A stretch of DNA of 64,000 nucleotides from JAXGXQ01 sp040772685 (GTDB lineage Bacteria; Bacillota; Clostridia; Saccharofermentanales; UBA5734). The notes beneath the pieces were generated by a model that ran no database searches, was not told where the DNA came from, and saw only the letters and a list, made by a program, of their open reading frames with translations. Below, piece by piece: positions 10,623 through 19,222 of the stretch. The DNA is taken from the NCBI GenBank assembly GCA_040772685.1, contig JAXGXQ010000005.1, forward strand, positions 1 to 64,000, given 5' to 3'. How positions within the stretch are numbered: the stretch's first letter is position 1; the number at the start of each line of letters is the position of its first letter. The position numbers and the translations under genes were made by a program.

Positions 10623-11989
10623 CAGATGTCACCTCCGCTCTGGCAATAGTCAGCAATCAAATCCACCAGCTGCTCAATTTCAGCGCGTGTCCGTTTTTCA
10701 GTAACCGCGAACAGGCAAACACCGGCCAGTTCCGGATTATCGCGGCTTAAATCATAGCCGCCGGTAAAGCCCTTGGCATCCAGCCAGCGGTTCAGACGTG
10801 CGACATCCTGATCCGGCAGGTTCAGCCTGAAGGCAAATTCACGGAAAAACGGCCCGTCATATAGCAAGCTGCCCAAACCTTTTGCCTGCAGCAGTTCGCT
10901 GAGCAGGCAGGCATTTTGCGCAGTCAGAGTCGCGGCTGTGACTATTCCCTTCTGTCCCATCAGGCTTAAGTGAATTGTCGCGATTGTGGCACAGAGCGCC
11001 TGGTTTGTGCAGATGTTTGAAGTAGCTTTTTCACGGCGGATATGCTGCTCGCGGGCTTGCATAGTCAGGACAAAAGTCCGGCGGCCATCGCGGTCGACTG
11101 TTTCGCCGACAATACGCCCCGGCATCCGCCGCAGCAATTTTTCGGTGGTTGCCAGGTAACCGGCATAAGGTCCGCCGAAGGAGAGCGGCATACCGAAGGG
11201 CTGGGTTTCGCCGACTGCAATGTCGACAGAACACAATCCCGGCGGTTTGAGAATCGCCATTGCCAGTGGATCACAAGCGGCAACCATCAGGGCGTCATCT
11301 GCATGAGCGCGTTCTGCCAGTGCTTCTAAATCCTCGACAATACCATAATAATTGGGGCTTGCGACCAAAATCGCGGCCGCTTCATCCAGGTCGGTCGAAA
11401 CGTCGATAACAGTTGTACCGTCGGCAGCTAAAGGCAGGTTGCGAACCTCAAACCCCTGGGCTTCAACATAGGTACGGATTGTCAGCTGGTATTGCGGCGG
11501 TACAGCATCCGACATATAGATAATGGTATTTCCGGTAGCACGTACCGCCATAAGGGCCGCTTCGGCGGCGGCAGAGGCACCGTCATACATAGATGAATTG
11601 GCAATATCCAGCCCGGTAAGACGGGTGATGTAGGATTGAAATTCGAAAATAGCCTGTAATGTTCCCTGGCTTAACTCAGGCTGGTACGGCGTATATGAAG
11701 TGTAAAACTCCTGACGGCTGCTTATATGATGTACAGCTGTGGGAATATAGTGGTCGTAGGCTCCGCAGCCCAGAAAACAGGGTCTTTCCGCCGCTACGGT
11801 ATTTTGCGCTGCCAGATTCTTAAGCTCTTTTACCAGTTCCAGTTCTGTCAGAGCCGGGGGCATTTCCGGCAATTCAGTCAGGCGCAGTTCTGGCGGAATA
11901 ACCGCGAACATCTCTTCCGCGGAAGCAATTCCGGCCGCCTGGCGCATCTCTTCAAGTTCATTATCGGTAGAGGGAATATAAACGTTCAT
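10622..11989 (-). CDS. gcvPA: Glycine dehydrogenase (decarboxylating) subunit 1
   Basis: A 455-aa partner of GcvPB, needed for the PLP-dependent decarboxylation of glycine. It contains the N-terminal FLGCGAYDHYIP, TPYQPELSQGTLQAIFEFQ and SMYDGASAAAEA typical of the PA half, plus a conserved RREKATSNICTNQAL. It lacks the PLP lysine, as expected. It sits 45 nt after gcvH and overlaps gcvPB by one base; GGAGAG precedes the ATG. Confidence 0.97.
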   Translation of the reverse strand: MNVYIPSTDNELEEMRQAAGIASAEEMFAVIPPELRLTELPEMPPALTELELVKELKNLAAQNTVAAERPCFLGCGAYDHYIPTAVHHISSRQEFYTSYTPYQPELSQGTLQAIFEFQSYITRLTGLDIANSSMYDGASAAAEAALMAVRATGNTIIYMSDAVPPQYQLTIRTYVEAQGFEVRNLPLAADGTTVIDVSTDLDEAAAILVASPNYYGIVEDLEALAERAHADDALMVAACDPLAMAILKPPGLCSVDIAVGETQPFGMPLSFGGPYAGYLATTEKLLRRMPGRIVGETVDRDGRRTFVLTMQAREQHIRREKATSNICTNQALCATIATIHLSLMGQKGIVTAATLTAQNACLLSELLQAKGLGSLLYDGPFFREFAFRLNLPDQDVARLNRWLDAKGFTGGYDLSRDNPELAGVCLFAVTEKRTRAEIEQLVDLIADYCQSGGDI

Positions 11990-12034
11990 CGCGCTCTCCT
12001 TGGTGTGGATCAGGTTGAGGCGTCAGCAGCCGGT

Positions 12035-12424
12035 TTAGTTTTCAGCACAAAACTTTTCGTAAGCTTCGGCATCCATGAGTTCTTCCAGCTCTGCCGGGTC
12101 GCTCATGCGGATAACAATAAACCAGGTTTCAAACGCGTTTTCATTTATCGCTTCCGGAGTATCTTCTAAAGTATCATTGGATTCAACAATTTCACCGGAA
12201 ACAGGGGCATAAATGTCGGAAGCCATTTTCACAGATTCTACAGCCCCAATGGTGTCGCCTTTTTTTACCTTGCCACCAGCTGCGTTGGCTTCAGCATAAA
12301 CCAGATCACCCAGTTCGGATTGCGCGTAATCGGTAATTCCAATACGGGCAAGGTCACCTTCAGTTTTGACCCATTCATGGGTTTTTGCGTAATAGTAGCC
12401 TTCACGAAATTCTGCCATGTTCAT
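12035..12424 (-). CDS. gcvH: Glycine cleavage system H protein
   Basis: A 129-aa lipoyl carrier that shuttles the aminomethyl intermediate between P and T proteins. The lipoylated Lys is in GAVESVKMASDIYAPVSGE. The N terminus YYAKTHEWVKTEGDLARIGIT is typical, and length matches the family. A strong AGGAGG precedes the ATG. It lies 35 nt after gcvT and 45 nt before gcvPA. Confidence 0.97.
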   Translation of the reverse strand: MNMAEFREGYYYAKTHEWVKTEGDLARIGITDYAQSELGDLVYAEANAAGGKVKKGDTIGAVESVKMASDIYAPVSGEIVESNDTLEDTPEAINENAFETWFIVIRMSDPAELEELMDAEAYEKFCAEN

Positions 12425-12459
12425 TTCCTCCTGGTTATTTCATCAGTTTATTAATTCTG

Positions 12460-13635
12460 TTAGCGGGGCCGCTTATAGAAAGGCAGCTGTACCTGAATGG
12501 CGCTTTCCGCCCGTTTCCGAATCTGAATTGCGAACTCTTCATCGCCGGTACCAACAGCGCCTTGAGCCGTGTCTTCAGCACCATTACTGGCAGCTTCCGG
12601 CAGATCACTGTCTGTTGGCACCTTGGCATCTATCAAGGCCATGGCACAGCCGCGACCGATGGTGGGCGCGAACATCCCTGAGGTGATTTTGCCAACTGCT
12701 TCGCCCTGATAAAGCACAGGGTAATCGGCACGCGGTATTGCGCGGCCACTGAGTTCAAGTCCAATTAGTTTTCTTTTCGGTTCAGCAGTTAAAGCCTTGC
12801 GGCCAATAAACTCGCCTTTTGCCAAATCCACGAACCGCTCGAGCCCGGCTTCTAACGGGGTAATTTCGCGGGATAATTCGTGCCCGTATAAAGCCAGAGC
12901 AGCTTCAAAGCGCAAAGAATCGCGGGCGCCAAGCCCACAAGGCACTGCTCCGGCAGCCAGCAGAAGGTCGAAAAATTCGGTTGCGCAGCCGGGCGGGCAA
13001 TAAATCTCAAACCCGTCTTCGCCGGTATACCCGGTACGGGAGATTAAAACCAAGACCCCGGGAGCGTATTCATACCAGGCAAAGCGGAAAAATTTAAGTT
13101 CAGCTGCCGCTGCCAGGCTGGGAATGCTCTTAAGCATCTCTTCAGCTTTTGGCCCTTGGAGAGCCAGCTGGGCAAATTCAGCGGACCGGTTGCTGACACT
13201 GAGTTCGGCAGGATCCGCGAAAGCTGAGGCCTGCTGTTTGATCCAGGCAAAATCGCCGTCAGTGTTGGCAGCGTTCACAACCAGCAGATAATCTGTTTCG
13301 TTTTGCTGGTAGACGATCAAATCGTCTACACAACCGCCGTCCTCGGCACACATGGGGCTGTAGATTGCCCGTTGCGGTGAAAGCCTGGCCAGACTCGCGG
13401 TCAATAAATAATCGAGAAAGTCACGGCCTTTTGAACCGGACACCATGATTTCGCCCATGTGCGATACGTCAAAAATCCCAGCTTGCTCACGTACAGCCCG
13501 ATGCTCATCAATAATGCCGGTATACTGCACCGGCAGGTTCCAACCACCGAAATCAACCATCCGCGCTTTTAAAGAAATGTGACGGTCATAAAGTGGGGTT
13601 CTCAGCAGCTGATCCTGACTATTTTCGTTGGCCAT
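12460..13635 (-). CDS. gcvT: Glycine cleavage system T protein (aminomethyltransferase)
   Basis: A 391-aa folate-dependent aminomethyltransferase that releases ammonia and makes methylene-tetrahydrofolate. It shows LRTPLYDRH, FDVSHMGEI, YSPMCAEDGGCVDDL and GLGARDSLRFEA. It ends with the usual LPFYKRPR, but about 20 residues rich in Gly/Ala/Glu/Asp (roughly 345-365) are inserted in the C-terminal barrel just before the last strands. First gene of the gcv operon, with GGAGG before ATG. The 90 bp upstream is too short for a glycine riboswitch, so control must be by another means. Confidence 0.96.
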   Translation of the reverse strand: MANENSQDQLLRTPLYDRHISLKARMVDFGGWNLPVQYTGIIDEHRAVREQAGIFDVSHMGEIMVSGSKGRDFLDYLLTASLARLSPQRAIYSPMCAEDGGCVDDLIVYQQNETDYLLVVNAANTDGDFAWIKQQASAFADPAELSVSNRSAEFAQLALQGPKAEEMLKSIPSLAAAAELKFFRFAWYEYAPGVLVLISRTGYTGEDGFEIYCPPGCATEFFDLLLAAGAVPCGLGARDSLRFEAALALYGHELSREITPLEAGLERFVDLAKGEFIGRKALTAEPKRKLIGLELSGRAIPRADYPVLYQGEAVGKITSGMFAPTIGRGCAMALIDAKVPTDSDLPEAASNGAEDTAQGAVGTGDEEFAIQIRKRAESAIQVQLPFYKRPR

Positions 13636-13725
13636 TGCAACCTCCTGCCTGTTGTCATGTTGTTTGACAGCGGAACTTTATGCATTTTGAAACGTCAAAT
13701 AGCAAATATCAAAGCAAATACAGTG

Positions 13726-14262
13726 TCAGTTTGACGCTTCCGTGTTTCCACCGACAGAAAGGACAGTGAAAACCGGGTATTCTGTCAGGCGCTCGCGGCC
13801 TTTTAATTCCCTTAACTCAATCAGAAAAGCCGCTCCAGTGACAATTCCACCCAGTTGGGTGGCCAGGCGCGCAGCAGCCAGAGTAGTGCCGCCGGTAGCG
13901 AGCAAATCATCGACAATTAATACGCGGTCACCGGGATGGACTGCATCACGATGCATTTCCAGAACGTCGGTACCGTATTCCAAAGTATAGCGGGTCGAGA
14001 CTGTTTCATATGGCAGTTTGCCTTGCTTGCGGATAGGAACAAAACCGCGCCCGGTGGCGTATGCCAGGGGGGCACCAATAATAAAACCGCGCGACTCAGC
14101 TCCGACCACGATATCAAAATCAATGTTAGCTACCAGTTCTGCCATGCGATCGATAGCAGCACGAAATGCAACAGGGTCCTGGAGCACAGTCGTGATATCG
14201 ATGAAGTCGATGCCTTCCTTAGGGAAATCTGCTACATGACGCAGCACCTTTTCAAGATCCAT
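13726..14262 (-). CDS. apt: Adenine phosphoribosyltransferase
   Basis: A 178-aa purine salvage enzyme converting adenine plus PRPP to AMP. The N terminus DFPKEGIDFIDITTVL and the PRPP-binding loop VLIVDDLLATGGTTLAA are diagnostic, as is GAESRGFIIGAPLA. I chose ATG at 14262, with AAGGAGG 9 nt upstream; an in-frame extension to 14373 would run through the promoter. It stands alone rather than next to relA, its frequent neighbour. Confidence 0.96.
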   Translation of the reverse strand: MDLEKVLRHVADFPKEGIDFIDITTVLQDPVAFRAAIDRMAELVANIDFDIVVGAESRGFIIGAPLAYATGRGFVPIRKQGKLPYETVSTRYTLEYGTDVLEMHRDAVHPGDRVLIVDDLLATGGTTLAAARLATQLGGIVTGAAFLIELRELKGRERLTEYPVFTVLSVGGNTEASN

Positions 14263-14304
14263 TAACCGTTGCCTCCTTATGTCGGTTTTGCCGACGATAG
14301 AACA

Positions 14305-14334
14305 ATTATACTCAACTTGTTTAACAAAGAACAA
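14305..14334 (-). promoter_or_regulatory. Promoter of apt
   Basis: Minus strand TTGTTC (14329-14334), 18 bp, TATAAT (14305-14310), about 45 nt before the apt start codon. Confidence 0.6.
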
Positions 14335-14407
14335 TGTAGACTGAAAATTATGTAATAATGAAACCGGAATCATTTACCACCACATAATCATGCAGGAGGT
14401 ATTGCAG

Positions 14408-15496
14408 ATGAAAACCAACAGTGATTCCTCAGTTCTGAGCTCTGTCCACGTTACTAGCCATCATTATTTGCGAATAGTCACAATAATACTCGTATTGGTG
14501 ATCTCCGCCGCCATGATCCTCAGCGCCTGCGGCAGCAGTTCTGGGACTTCAACCGCAACAACCACCGCCGGTACAACCGCGGCCGGCGCCCCGGGTTTTG
14601 ATAAAGGCGCAGGGGATGAAGCAGGCCAGCCCGGGATACCGAGTCCGACTGAGACAGGGAGTAATGGACGCCCTACAGGCCAGCCGGTAAAAATTATCCG
14701 TAACGCCAGGCTTGATCTGGAAGCGGATAACGGTGAACAGGCTTACCAGACTTTGCTTAAATTCGCTACCGAGCGCGGTGGTTATGAAGCCTCGCGTCAG
14801 CTTTCCACCAGCGGCGGTTACGCCGTGATTGAGGCCAGGATTAAACTGGCGCCGCAGTATCTTGACGAGTTCCTTAATTTTGCGGGCACTACCGCTAAGG
14901 TGATTAATGAGTCAACCAGCTCGCAAGATGTTACTGAAAGCTACTATGATGTCCAGACCCGTTTGAAGACTATGGAACAGATGCTGGCGAAATATACCGA
15001 TTTCCTGGAGGATGCGCAAAACATCACCGAAGCCCTGGCGGTACAGGCTGAAATCAACCGCCTGACTACGGAAATTGAGTCACTCAAGGGCAGATTACGC
15101 TATTATGACAGCATGGTCGCTGAATCTACCATCACCTTGCTGATCAGAGAAACCCGCGATCCGGTTAAAACAACTCGTGAGTTAAAATGGAACGCTCTGA
15201 CGCTGGAAGATATGGCTTACCTGATGCAGCGCGGCCTCCTGACGGTTGCCAACACTTTAGCTAACATCGGCCAATGGCTGCTGATAGCAATTGTCGCGAT
15301 CTCTCCCCTGCTGATTATTGCGCTGATTGTTCTGCTGATCCTCCGCCGTCGCCGTCGTGCTGCCCGCGAAATAAGCAAATCAGCTGACAAAAAAGCAAAT
15401 AATGTGGCAAAAACAGATGAAAAAGCAGATGATGATTCTTCACCGCGCAATTTGCCGCCGCGAGACGGCGATTCAAAGCCGCACGCTGATACCTGA
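14408..15496 (+). CDS. DUF4349-domain lipoprotein
   Basis: A 362-aa predicted lipoprotein. The signal peptide (residues 21-40) ends in the lipobox LSAC with Cys41, followed by a Ser/Thr/Gly/Pro linker. The DUF4349 core begins near IIRNARLDLEA, includes DVTESYYDVQTRLKTMEQ and a coiled segment, and ends with a C-terminal transmembrane helix (LLIAIVAISPLLIIALIVLL) and a charged cytosolic tail. So the protein is anchored at both ends with its domain outside the membrane. ATG at 14408 has AGGAGG 8 nt upstream; an in-frame ATG 18 nt earlier overlaps that site. Family function is not established. Confidence 0.88.
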   Translation: MKTNSDSSVLSSVHVTSHHYLRIVTIILVLVISAAMILSACGSSSGTSTATTTAGTTAAGAPGFDKGAGDEAGQPGIPSPTETGSNGRPTGQPVKIIRNARLDLEADNGEQAYQTLLKFATERGGYEASRQLSTSGGYAVIEARIKLAPQYLDEFLNFAGTTAKVINESTSSQDVTESYYDVQTRLKTMEQMLAKYTDFLEDAQNITEALAVQAEINRLTTEIESLKGRLRYYDSMVAESTITLLIRETRDPVKTTRELKWNALTLEDMAYLMQRGLLTVANTLANIGQWLLIAIVAISPLLIIALIVLLILRRRRRAAREISKSADKKANNVAKTDEKADDDSSPRNLPPRDGDSKPHADT

Positions 15497-15545
15497 AGGA
15501 TTTTAATTTAGCTGCCAAAAGCAGCAAAACGAGAGCAATGAAGGT

Positions 15546-15581
15546 CAAGAGCCGCCATGTTATGTGAACAGGCGGCTCTTG
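15546..15581 (+). terminator. Terminator after the DUF4349 lipoprotein gene
   Basis: CAAGAGCCGCC (15546-15556) pairs perfectly with GGCGGCTCTTG (15571-15581), loop 14 nt, followed by a T-rich stretch. It separates this gene from the convergent malic enzyme. The rest of the gap to 15700 holds nothing I can identify. Confidence 0.75.
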
Positions 15582-15699
15582 TTTGTTGATGCTATTGTCG
15601 CTGTAATAGCCATTGTAATTTTTGCTGCACCGTTTCCAGCATTGCTAAAATTTTGGTTGTTAACCGTAAGTTGTCATCCGATGTCATCCGAAAACACTA

Positions 15700-16872
15700 T
15701 CAAATGCGGGCAACTCCGGTACGGCGGGCGGCATCGGCAACAGCAGCTGCGACTGCGGGGCCGACGCGTTTGTCGAAGGCTGCGGGGATTATGTAATCAG
15801 CATTAAGTTCTTCGTCGCTGATCAGGTTCGCGATGGCTTCGGCTGCCGCGATTTTCATTTCATCATTGATATCGCTGGCGCGGACATCAAGCGTGCCTCG
15901 GAAAATGCCCGGGAAGGCGAGGACATTGTTGATCTGGTTCGGGAAATCGCTGCGGCCGGTACCGATAACAGCCGCACCGGCTTCTTTTGCCAGGTCGGGC
16001 ATGATCTCCGGCGTTGGATTGCTCATGACGAACAGGATAGGATCCTTGGCCATGTCACTGACCATTTCCTTGGTCATAATACCGGGGCCGGAAACGCCGA
16101 TAAAGACATTTGCGCCTTTAATTACTTCGCTCAGGGGGCCCTTCTTCATTTGCCGGTTGGAAATTTCGCTCATCAGCAGTTTTTCGTCAGCCAAACCGGG
16201 GCGTCCTTCATAAATCGCGCCTTGACGATCGCAGAGAATAACGTTTTTGAGGCCCATTTTCATCAGCAGTTTGGTTACAGCGATACCAGCAGCGCCGGCA
16301 CCGCTGACAACCGCTTCGATTTCAGTAATTTTGCGGTTGGTCAGCTTCAAAGCGTTAAGCATCGCGGCAACGGTAACTACAGCGGTACCATGCTGATCGT
16401 CGTGGAAAATGGGAATGTCACAGTTTTCTTTGAGACGGCGTTCAATTTCAAAACAACGCGGGGCAGCGATATCTTCCAGGTTAATGCCGCCGAAGCTGCC
16501 AGCCAGTAAGGTGACAGTTTTGACAATATCATCAATATCATGGGAGCGGATGCAAAGCGGGAAAGCGTCTACATCGGCGAAGGCTTTGAATAATACACAC
16601 TTGCCTTCCATAACCGGCATGCCGGCTTCCGGACCTATGTCGCCTAAGCCAAGAACTGCTGAGCCGTCAGTTACGACAGCAACCAGGTTCCAGCGGCGGG
16701 TGAGTTCATAGCTCAAATCCACGTCTTTTTGAATCGCCAGGCAGGGCTCGGCGACGCCGGGTGTATAGGCTAGTGAAAGGTCATCCTTATTGTTTACAGG
16801 TACTGTCGCGACTACCTCGATTTTCCCTTTCGCCTGACGGTGAAGTTCCATGGCTTTTTCTTTAAGATCCAT
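15700..16872 (-). CDS. NAD(P)-dependent malic enzyme
   Basis: A 390-aa oxidative decarboxylase converting malate to pyruvate and CO2, cytosolic. Motifs: SLAYTPGVAEPCLAI, VTDGSAVLGLGDIGPEAGMP, GINLEDIAAPRCFEIE, FHDDQHGTAVVT and the Rossmann motif VSGAGAAGIAV. It is the short bacterial form without a phosphotransacetylase domain. AAAGGGAGAG precedes the ATG. It lies 88 nt downstream of the exonuclease gene on the same strand. Cofactor preference cannot be read with confidence. Confidence 0.96.
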   Translation of the reverse strand: MDLKEKAMELHRQAKGKIEVVATVPVNNKDDLSLAYTPGVAEPCLAIQKDVDLSYELTRRWNLVAVVTDGSAVLGLGDIGPEAGMPVMEGKCVLFKAFADVDAFPLCIRSHDIDDIVKTVTLLAGSFGGINLEDIAAPRCFEIERRLKENCDIPIFHDDQHGTAVVTVAAMLNALKLTNRKITEIEAVVSGAGAAGIAVTKLLMKMGLKNVILCDRQGAIYEGRPGLADEKLLMSEISNRQMKKGPLSEVIKGANVFIGVSGPGIMTKEMVSDMAKDPILFVMSNPTPEIMPDLAKEAGAAVIGTGRSDFPNQINNVLAFPGIFRGTLDVRASDINDEMKIAAAEAIANLISDEELNADYIIPAAFDKRVGPAVAAAVADAARRTGVARI

Positions 16873-16960
16873 TTTTCTCTCCCTTTCAACTTATCAATAT
16901 TTATCAGTTTGGCCGTTTTAACAGCCTCACCGAAAACGTTTACTGCACTAGAAAAATTTA

Positions 16961-17938
16961 TCATTCACCACTGTTGCTGTCAAGATCTGCTTCAGCTTCT
17001 GTCAGCTCCGAGTCTGTTGCTGTCTGTTCCCCTGCTAATGCTGCCTGCTCCGAGCGCAACAGTTCCAAATGACGCAGTAATCGGAATGTGAGCTGGGCGT
17101 TAAAGAGTTTGTCAGGACGGGGTTTGAGGCGCAAACGAGCCGCCACCCGGCCATGTTCGGGACAAAGGAAAACAGCTTCGGCATTGCGCTTGCGGATCTG
17201 CCAGGTTAAGGACTGAGTCAGCGGACAGTCGCAAGCGGGGCATTCTGCAGGCACTGCATTGGCTGCGTCAAGCGCTGCCTGCAAATTTTCCAGGTCAGAA
17301 AAATGAATTATCCTGGTCCTGTTCAACGAAGGATCAATCAAGAAAGGCGCAATAATCTCAGCGCCGGTAAGCCCCTCTGAATCACTCTTTGTCAGGTTTA
17401 CTATTTCGGCGAGAATCAGGCCGGTATAGCGGGCATCGTTTACTGCCTGATGAAAAGGCTGCCTTTTAGAAACGCGCAAAAAGTCGATCGCATATTCAAT
17501 ATTGCGCTGAGTTCCTGCATGCTCAATCAAAGCGTCGAACAGGTATTGAACATCGAGGCTGAGCGCAGGCATCAATGAGGCCAGACCATAAAACTCCAAA
17601 TTCATTTGCAATGTGGAAATATCACTGTCACTCCAGGTGCAGAAGACAAAGTCTTCACCACAGAAATCACGAAAACTGCGGGCGGCGTCTGGGAACGGCA
17701 TCCCGTAATTAAGGCTTTGTTGCAGGCGCCTGGTTACAGCAGCGATGTAGCCGGACAGAATAGTATAGTATTTTGGTTTGACGAAAATTGAAAACTGACT
17801 TACATAATTGAAGCTTTCATCCAGTTTAACAGCGCCAATTTCCATAATTTCAAAAGGCAGCTTCGCTTTTACTTCCGGGTCAACCTTATTAGCCCGTCCT
17901 GCGATGTTCCATTCAAGATCAAAAACAATGTAGTGCAT
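16961..17938 (-). CDS. DEDDh 3'-5' exonuclease domain protein
   Basis: A 325-aa protein with an N-terminal RNase T/DNA polymerase III epsilon-like exonuclease domain. Catalytic Asp7 and Glu9 are in IVFDLEWN, the second Asp is in the TWSDSD segment, and the last two residues are His and Asp in HQAVNDARYTG, giving the DEDDh set. The C-terminal 130 residues carry a possible zinc site (CPACDCP and a later CPEHG) and an acidic tail. It overlaps the end of the MFS gene by 20 nt. Substrate (RNA or DNA) unknown. Confidence 0.85.
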   Translation of the reverse strand: MHYIVFDLEWNIAGRANKVDPEVKAKLPFEIMEIGAVKLDESFNYVSQFSIFVKPKYYTILSGYIAAVTRRLQQSLNYGMPFPDAARSFRDFCGEDFVFCTWSDSDISTLQMNLEFYGLASLMPALSLDVQYLFDALIEHAGTQRNIEYAIDFLRVSKRQPFHQAVNDARYTGLILAEIVNLTKSDSEGLTGAEIIAPFLIDPSLNRTRIIHFSDLENLQAALDAANAVPAECPACDCPLTQSLTWQIRKRNAEAVFLCPEHGRVAARLRLKPRPDKLFNAQLTFRLLRHLELLRSEQAALAGEQTATDSELTEAEADLDSNSGE

Positions 17939-19151
17939 CAGGTTTTTGCCTTTCTTTACTTTTCCAAATTATCACAATCAGCAGAATCAACGCGGCAATT
18001 GTTATCCAGATATTGATCAGGAATAAAGAGCGCAGGCCTAAAGCCGCGCTGATATAGCCGCCAAGAAAACTGGGGATTATCCGGGCAACGCCATTAGTAA
18101 CCAGACCGAACAAGGTTTGTCCAGAGGTTTGATTGGCAACAGGCACGCTGTCGTGGATCAGACGGATCAGGCAGAAGTTGGTGAGCATATAGCTGATTCC
18201 ATGCAACAGCTGCACCCAGACCTGGTCTGCGGGGCTCAAGACAAAATAAGTCATTACCCAGCGGATCAGGGAAATTACGCCGGCGAAAAGCAATAGTTTA
18301 TTAATCCCGAAGAACTGCATCAGCCGTTCGCCTTTGAAAATCATCAGCACTTCGGCGGCAGTTGAAGAAAAGAGGATAAAGCCCAAAAGGCTCTGGCTGC
18401 CTCCCAGATCCTGAGTCAGGTAAATCGGAAAAAATGTTGTGTAAAAACCGAAGGCCGCAGCAAGTAAAAAGGCGTAGGCTACGTACCCTGTCAACAGCCA
18501 GGTTTTTTTAATGGAATTGAAGTGGAAACGGCTACGGGCGGCTCTGGGTACATTTTTTATAGTTGGGGTTTGCCGGGCGAACATTAGAGTCAGCGCCATG
18601 TAAATAAAATAAAGCGGAAATATTGCCCGTAAATTCCAGTTCATCAGCCAGCCGGAGATCAGCGCTGACGCCATATAGCCTAAAGAAGCAGTTGCCCGGA
18701 TCGGGCCGAAGTTCAGGCGATGACGATTGAGAAAAACCAATGCCATCGAATCCTCAACCGGATGCTGTGAGGTGCGAAAGAAAACGTGAATTATAAAAAC
18801 CGGTGCGATGTAGAGTAAGGCTGTTGAGGCGCCCATGAGCAGCATGGAAACACCGCTGCCGATCAGGATAATATAAAGTATCCGGTTGCGTATCGGGCTG
18901 ACATCGCCCCATCTGCCCCACAATGGCTGGGCAACCAGGGCAACTGCCGGGCCGATGGAAAACAGGATTCCTATGGTTGTAGTGCTATAGCCGATTTCGC
19001 GAAAATAAACCGAAAGATAGGAGAAATAAATCGGGTCTCCCCAGTAAGCAATCGCGTATAGTCCGAGGAAAGCGAGATAGCTCTGACAAGTTTCCGCGGA
19101 GTCGAAAGTACTGCTTAAGCGGTTTTTCAGGTTTCGCAACGATGGTTTCAT
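17919..19151 (-). CDS. Major facilitator superfamily transporter
   Basis: A 410-aa integral membrane protein with about 12 predicted helices. The N-terminal half has WGRWGDVSPIRNR at the loop 2-3 position, which corresponds to the MFS motif GxxxDRxGRR. It resembles the MFS_1-like (LacY/NupG-type) subgroup. I prefer ATG at 19151, though the GAGG is only 4 nt away; a TTG start at 19175 is the alternative. It overlaps the exonuclease gene by 20 nt and follows the MATE gene by about 70 nt. Substrate unknown. Confidence 0.85.
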   Translation of the reverse strand: MKPSLRNLKNRLSSTFDSAETCQSYLAFLGLYAIAYWGDPIYFSYLSVYFREIGYSTTTIGILFSIGPAVALVAQPLWGRWGDVSPIRNRILYIILIGSGVSMLLMGASTALLYIAPVFIIHVFFRTSQHPVEDSMALVFLNRHRLNFGPIRATASLGYMASALISGWLMNWNLRAIFPLYFIYMALTLMFARQTPTIKNVPRAARSRFHFNSIKKTWLLTGYVAYAFLLAAAFGFYTTFFPIYLTQDLGGSQSLLGFILFSSTAAEVLMIFKGERLMQFFGINKLLLFAGVISLIRWVMTYFVLSPADQVWVQLLHGISYMLTNFCLIRLIHDSVPVANQTSGQTLFGLVTNGVARIIPSFLGGYISAALGLRSLFLINIWITIAALILLIVIIWKSKERQKPDALHCF

Positions 19152-19222
19152 AATCCTCAGCATTCTGTAAAGCAATTTGCGTCAAGTCGGAGTTACGTAT
19201 CAGAGCTGTTTCTGTTGTAGTT

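Noticed and set aside
13636..13725. Glycine riboswitch upstream of gcvT
   Set aside because: Only 90 bp separate apt and gcvT, too short for even one aptamer plus expression platform, and no conserved aptamer core is visible.
15564..15806. 80-codon plus-strand frame after the DUF4349 terminator
   Set aside because: It starts inside the terminator stem, overlaps the malic enzyme end and lacks a ribosome site.
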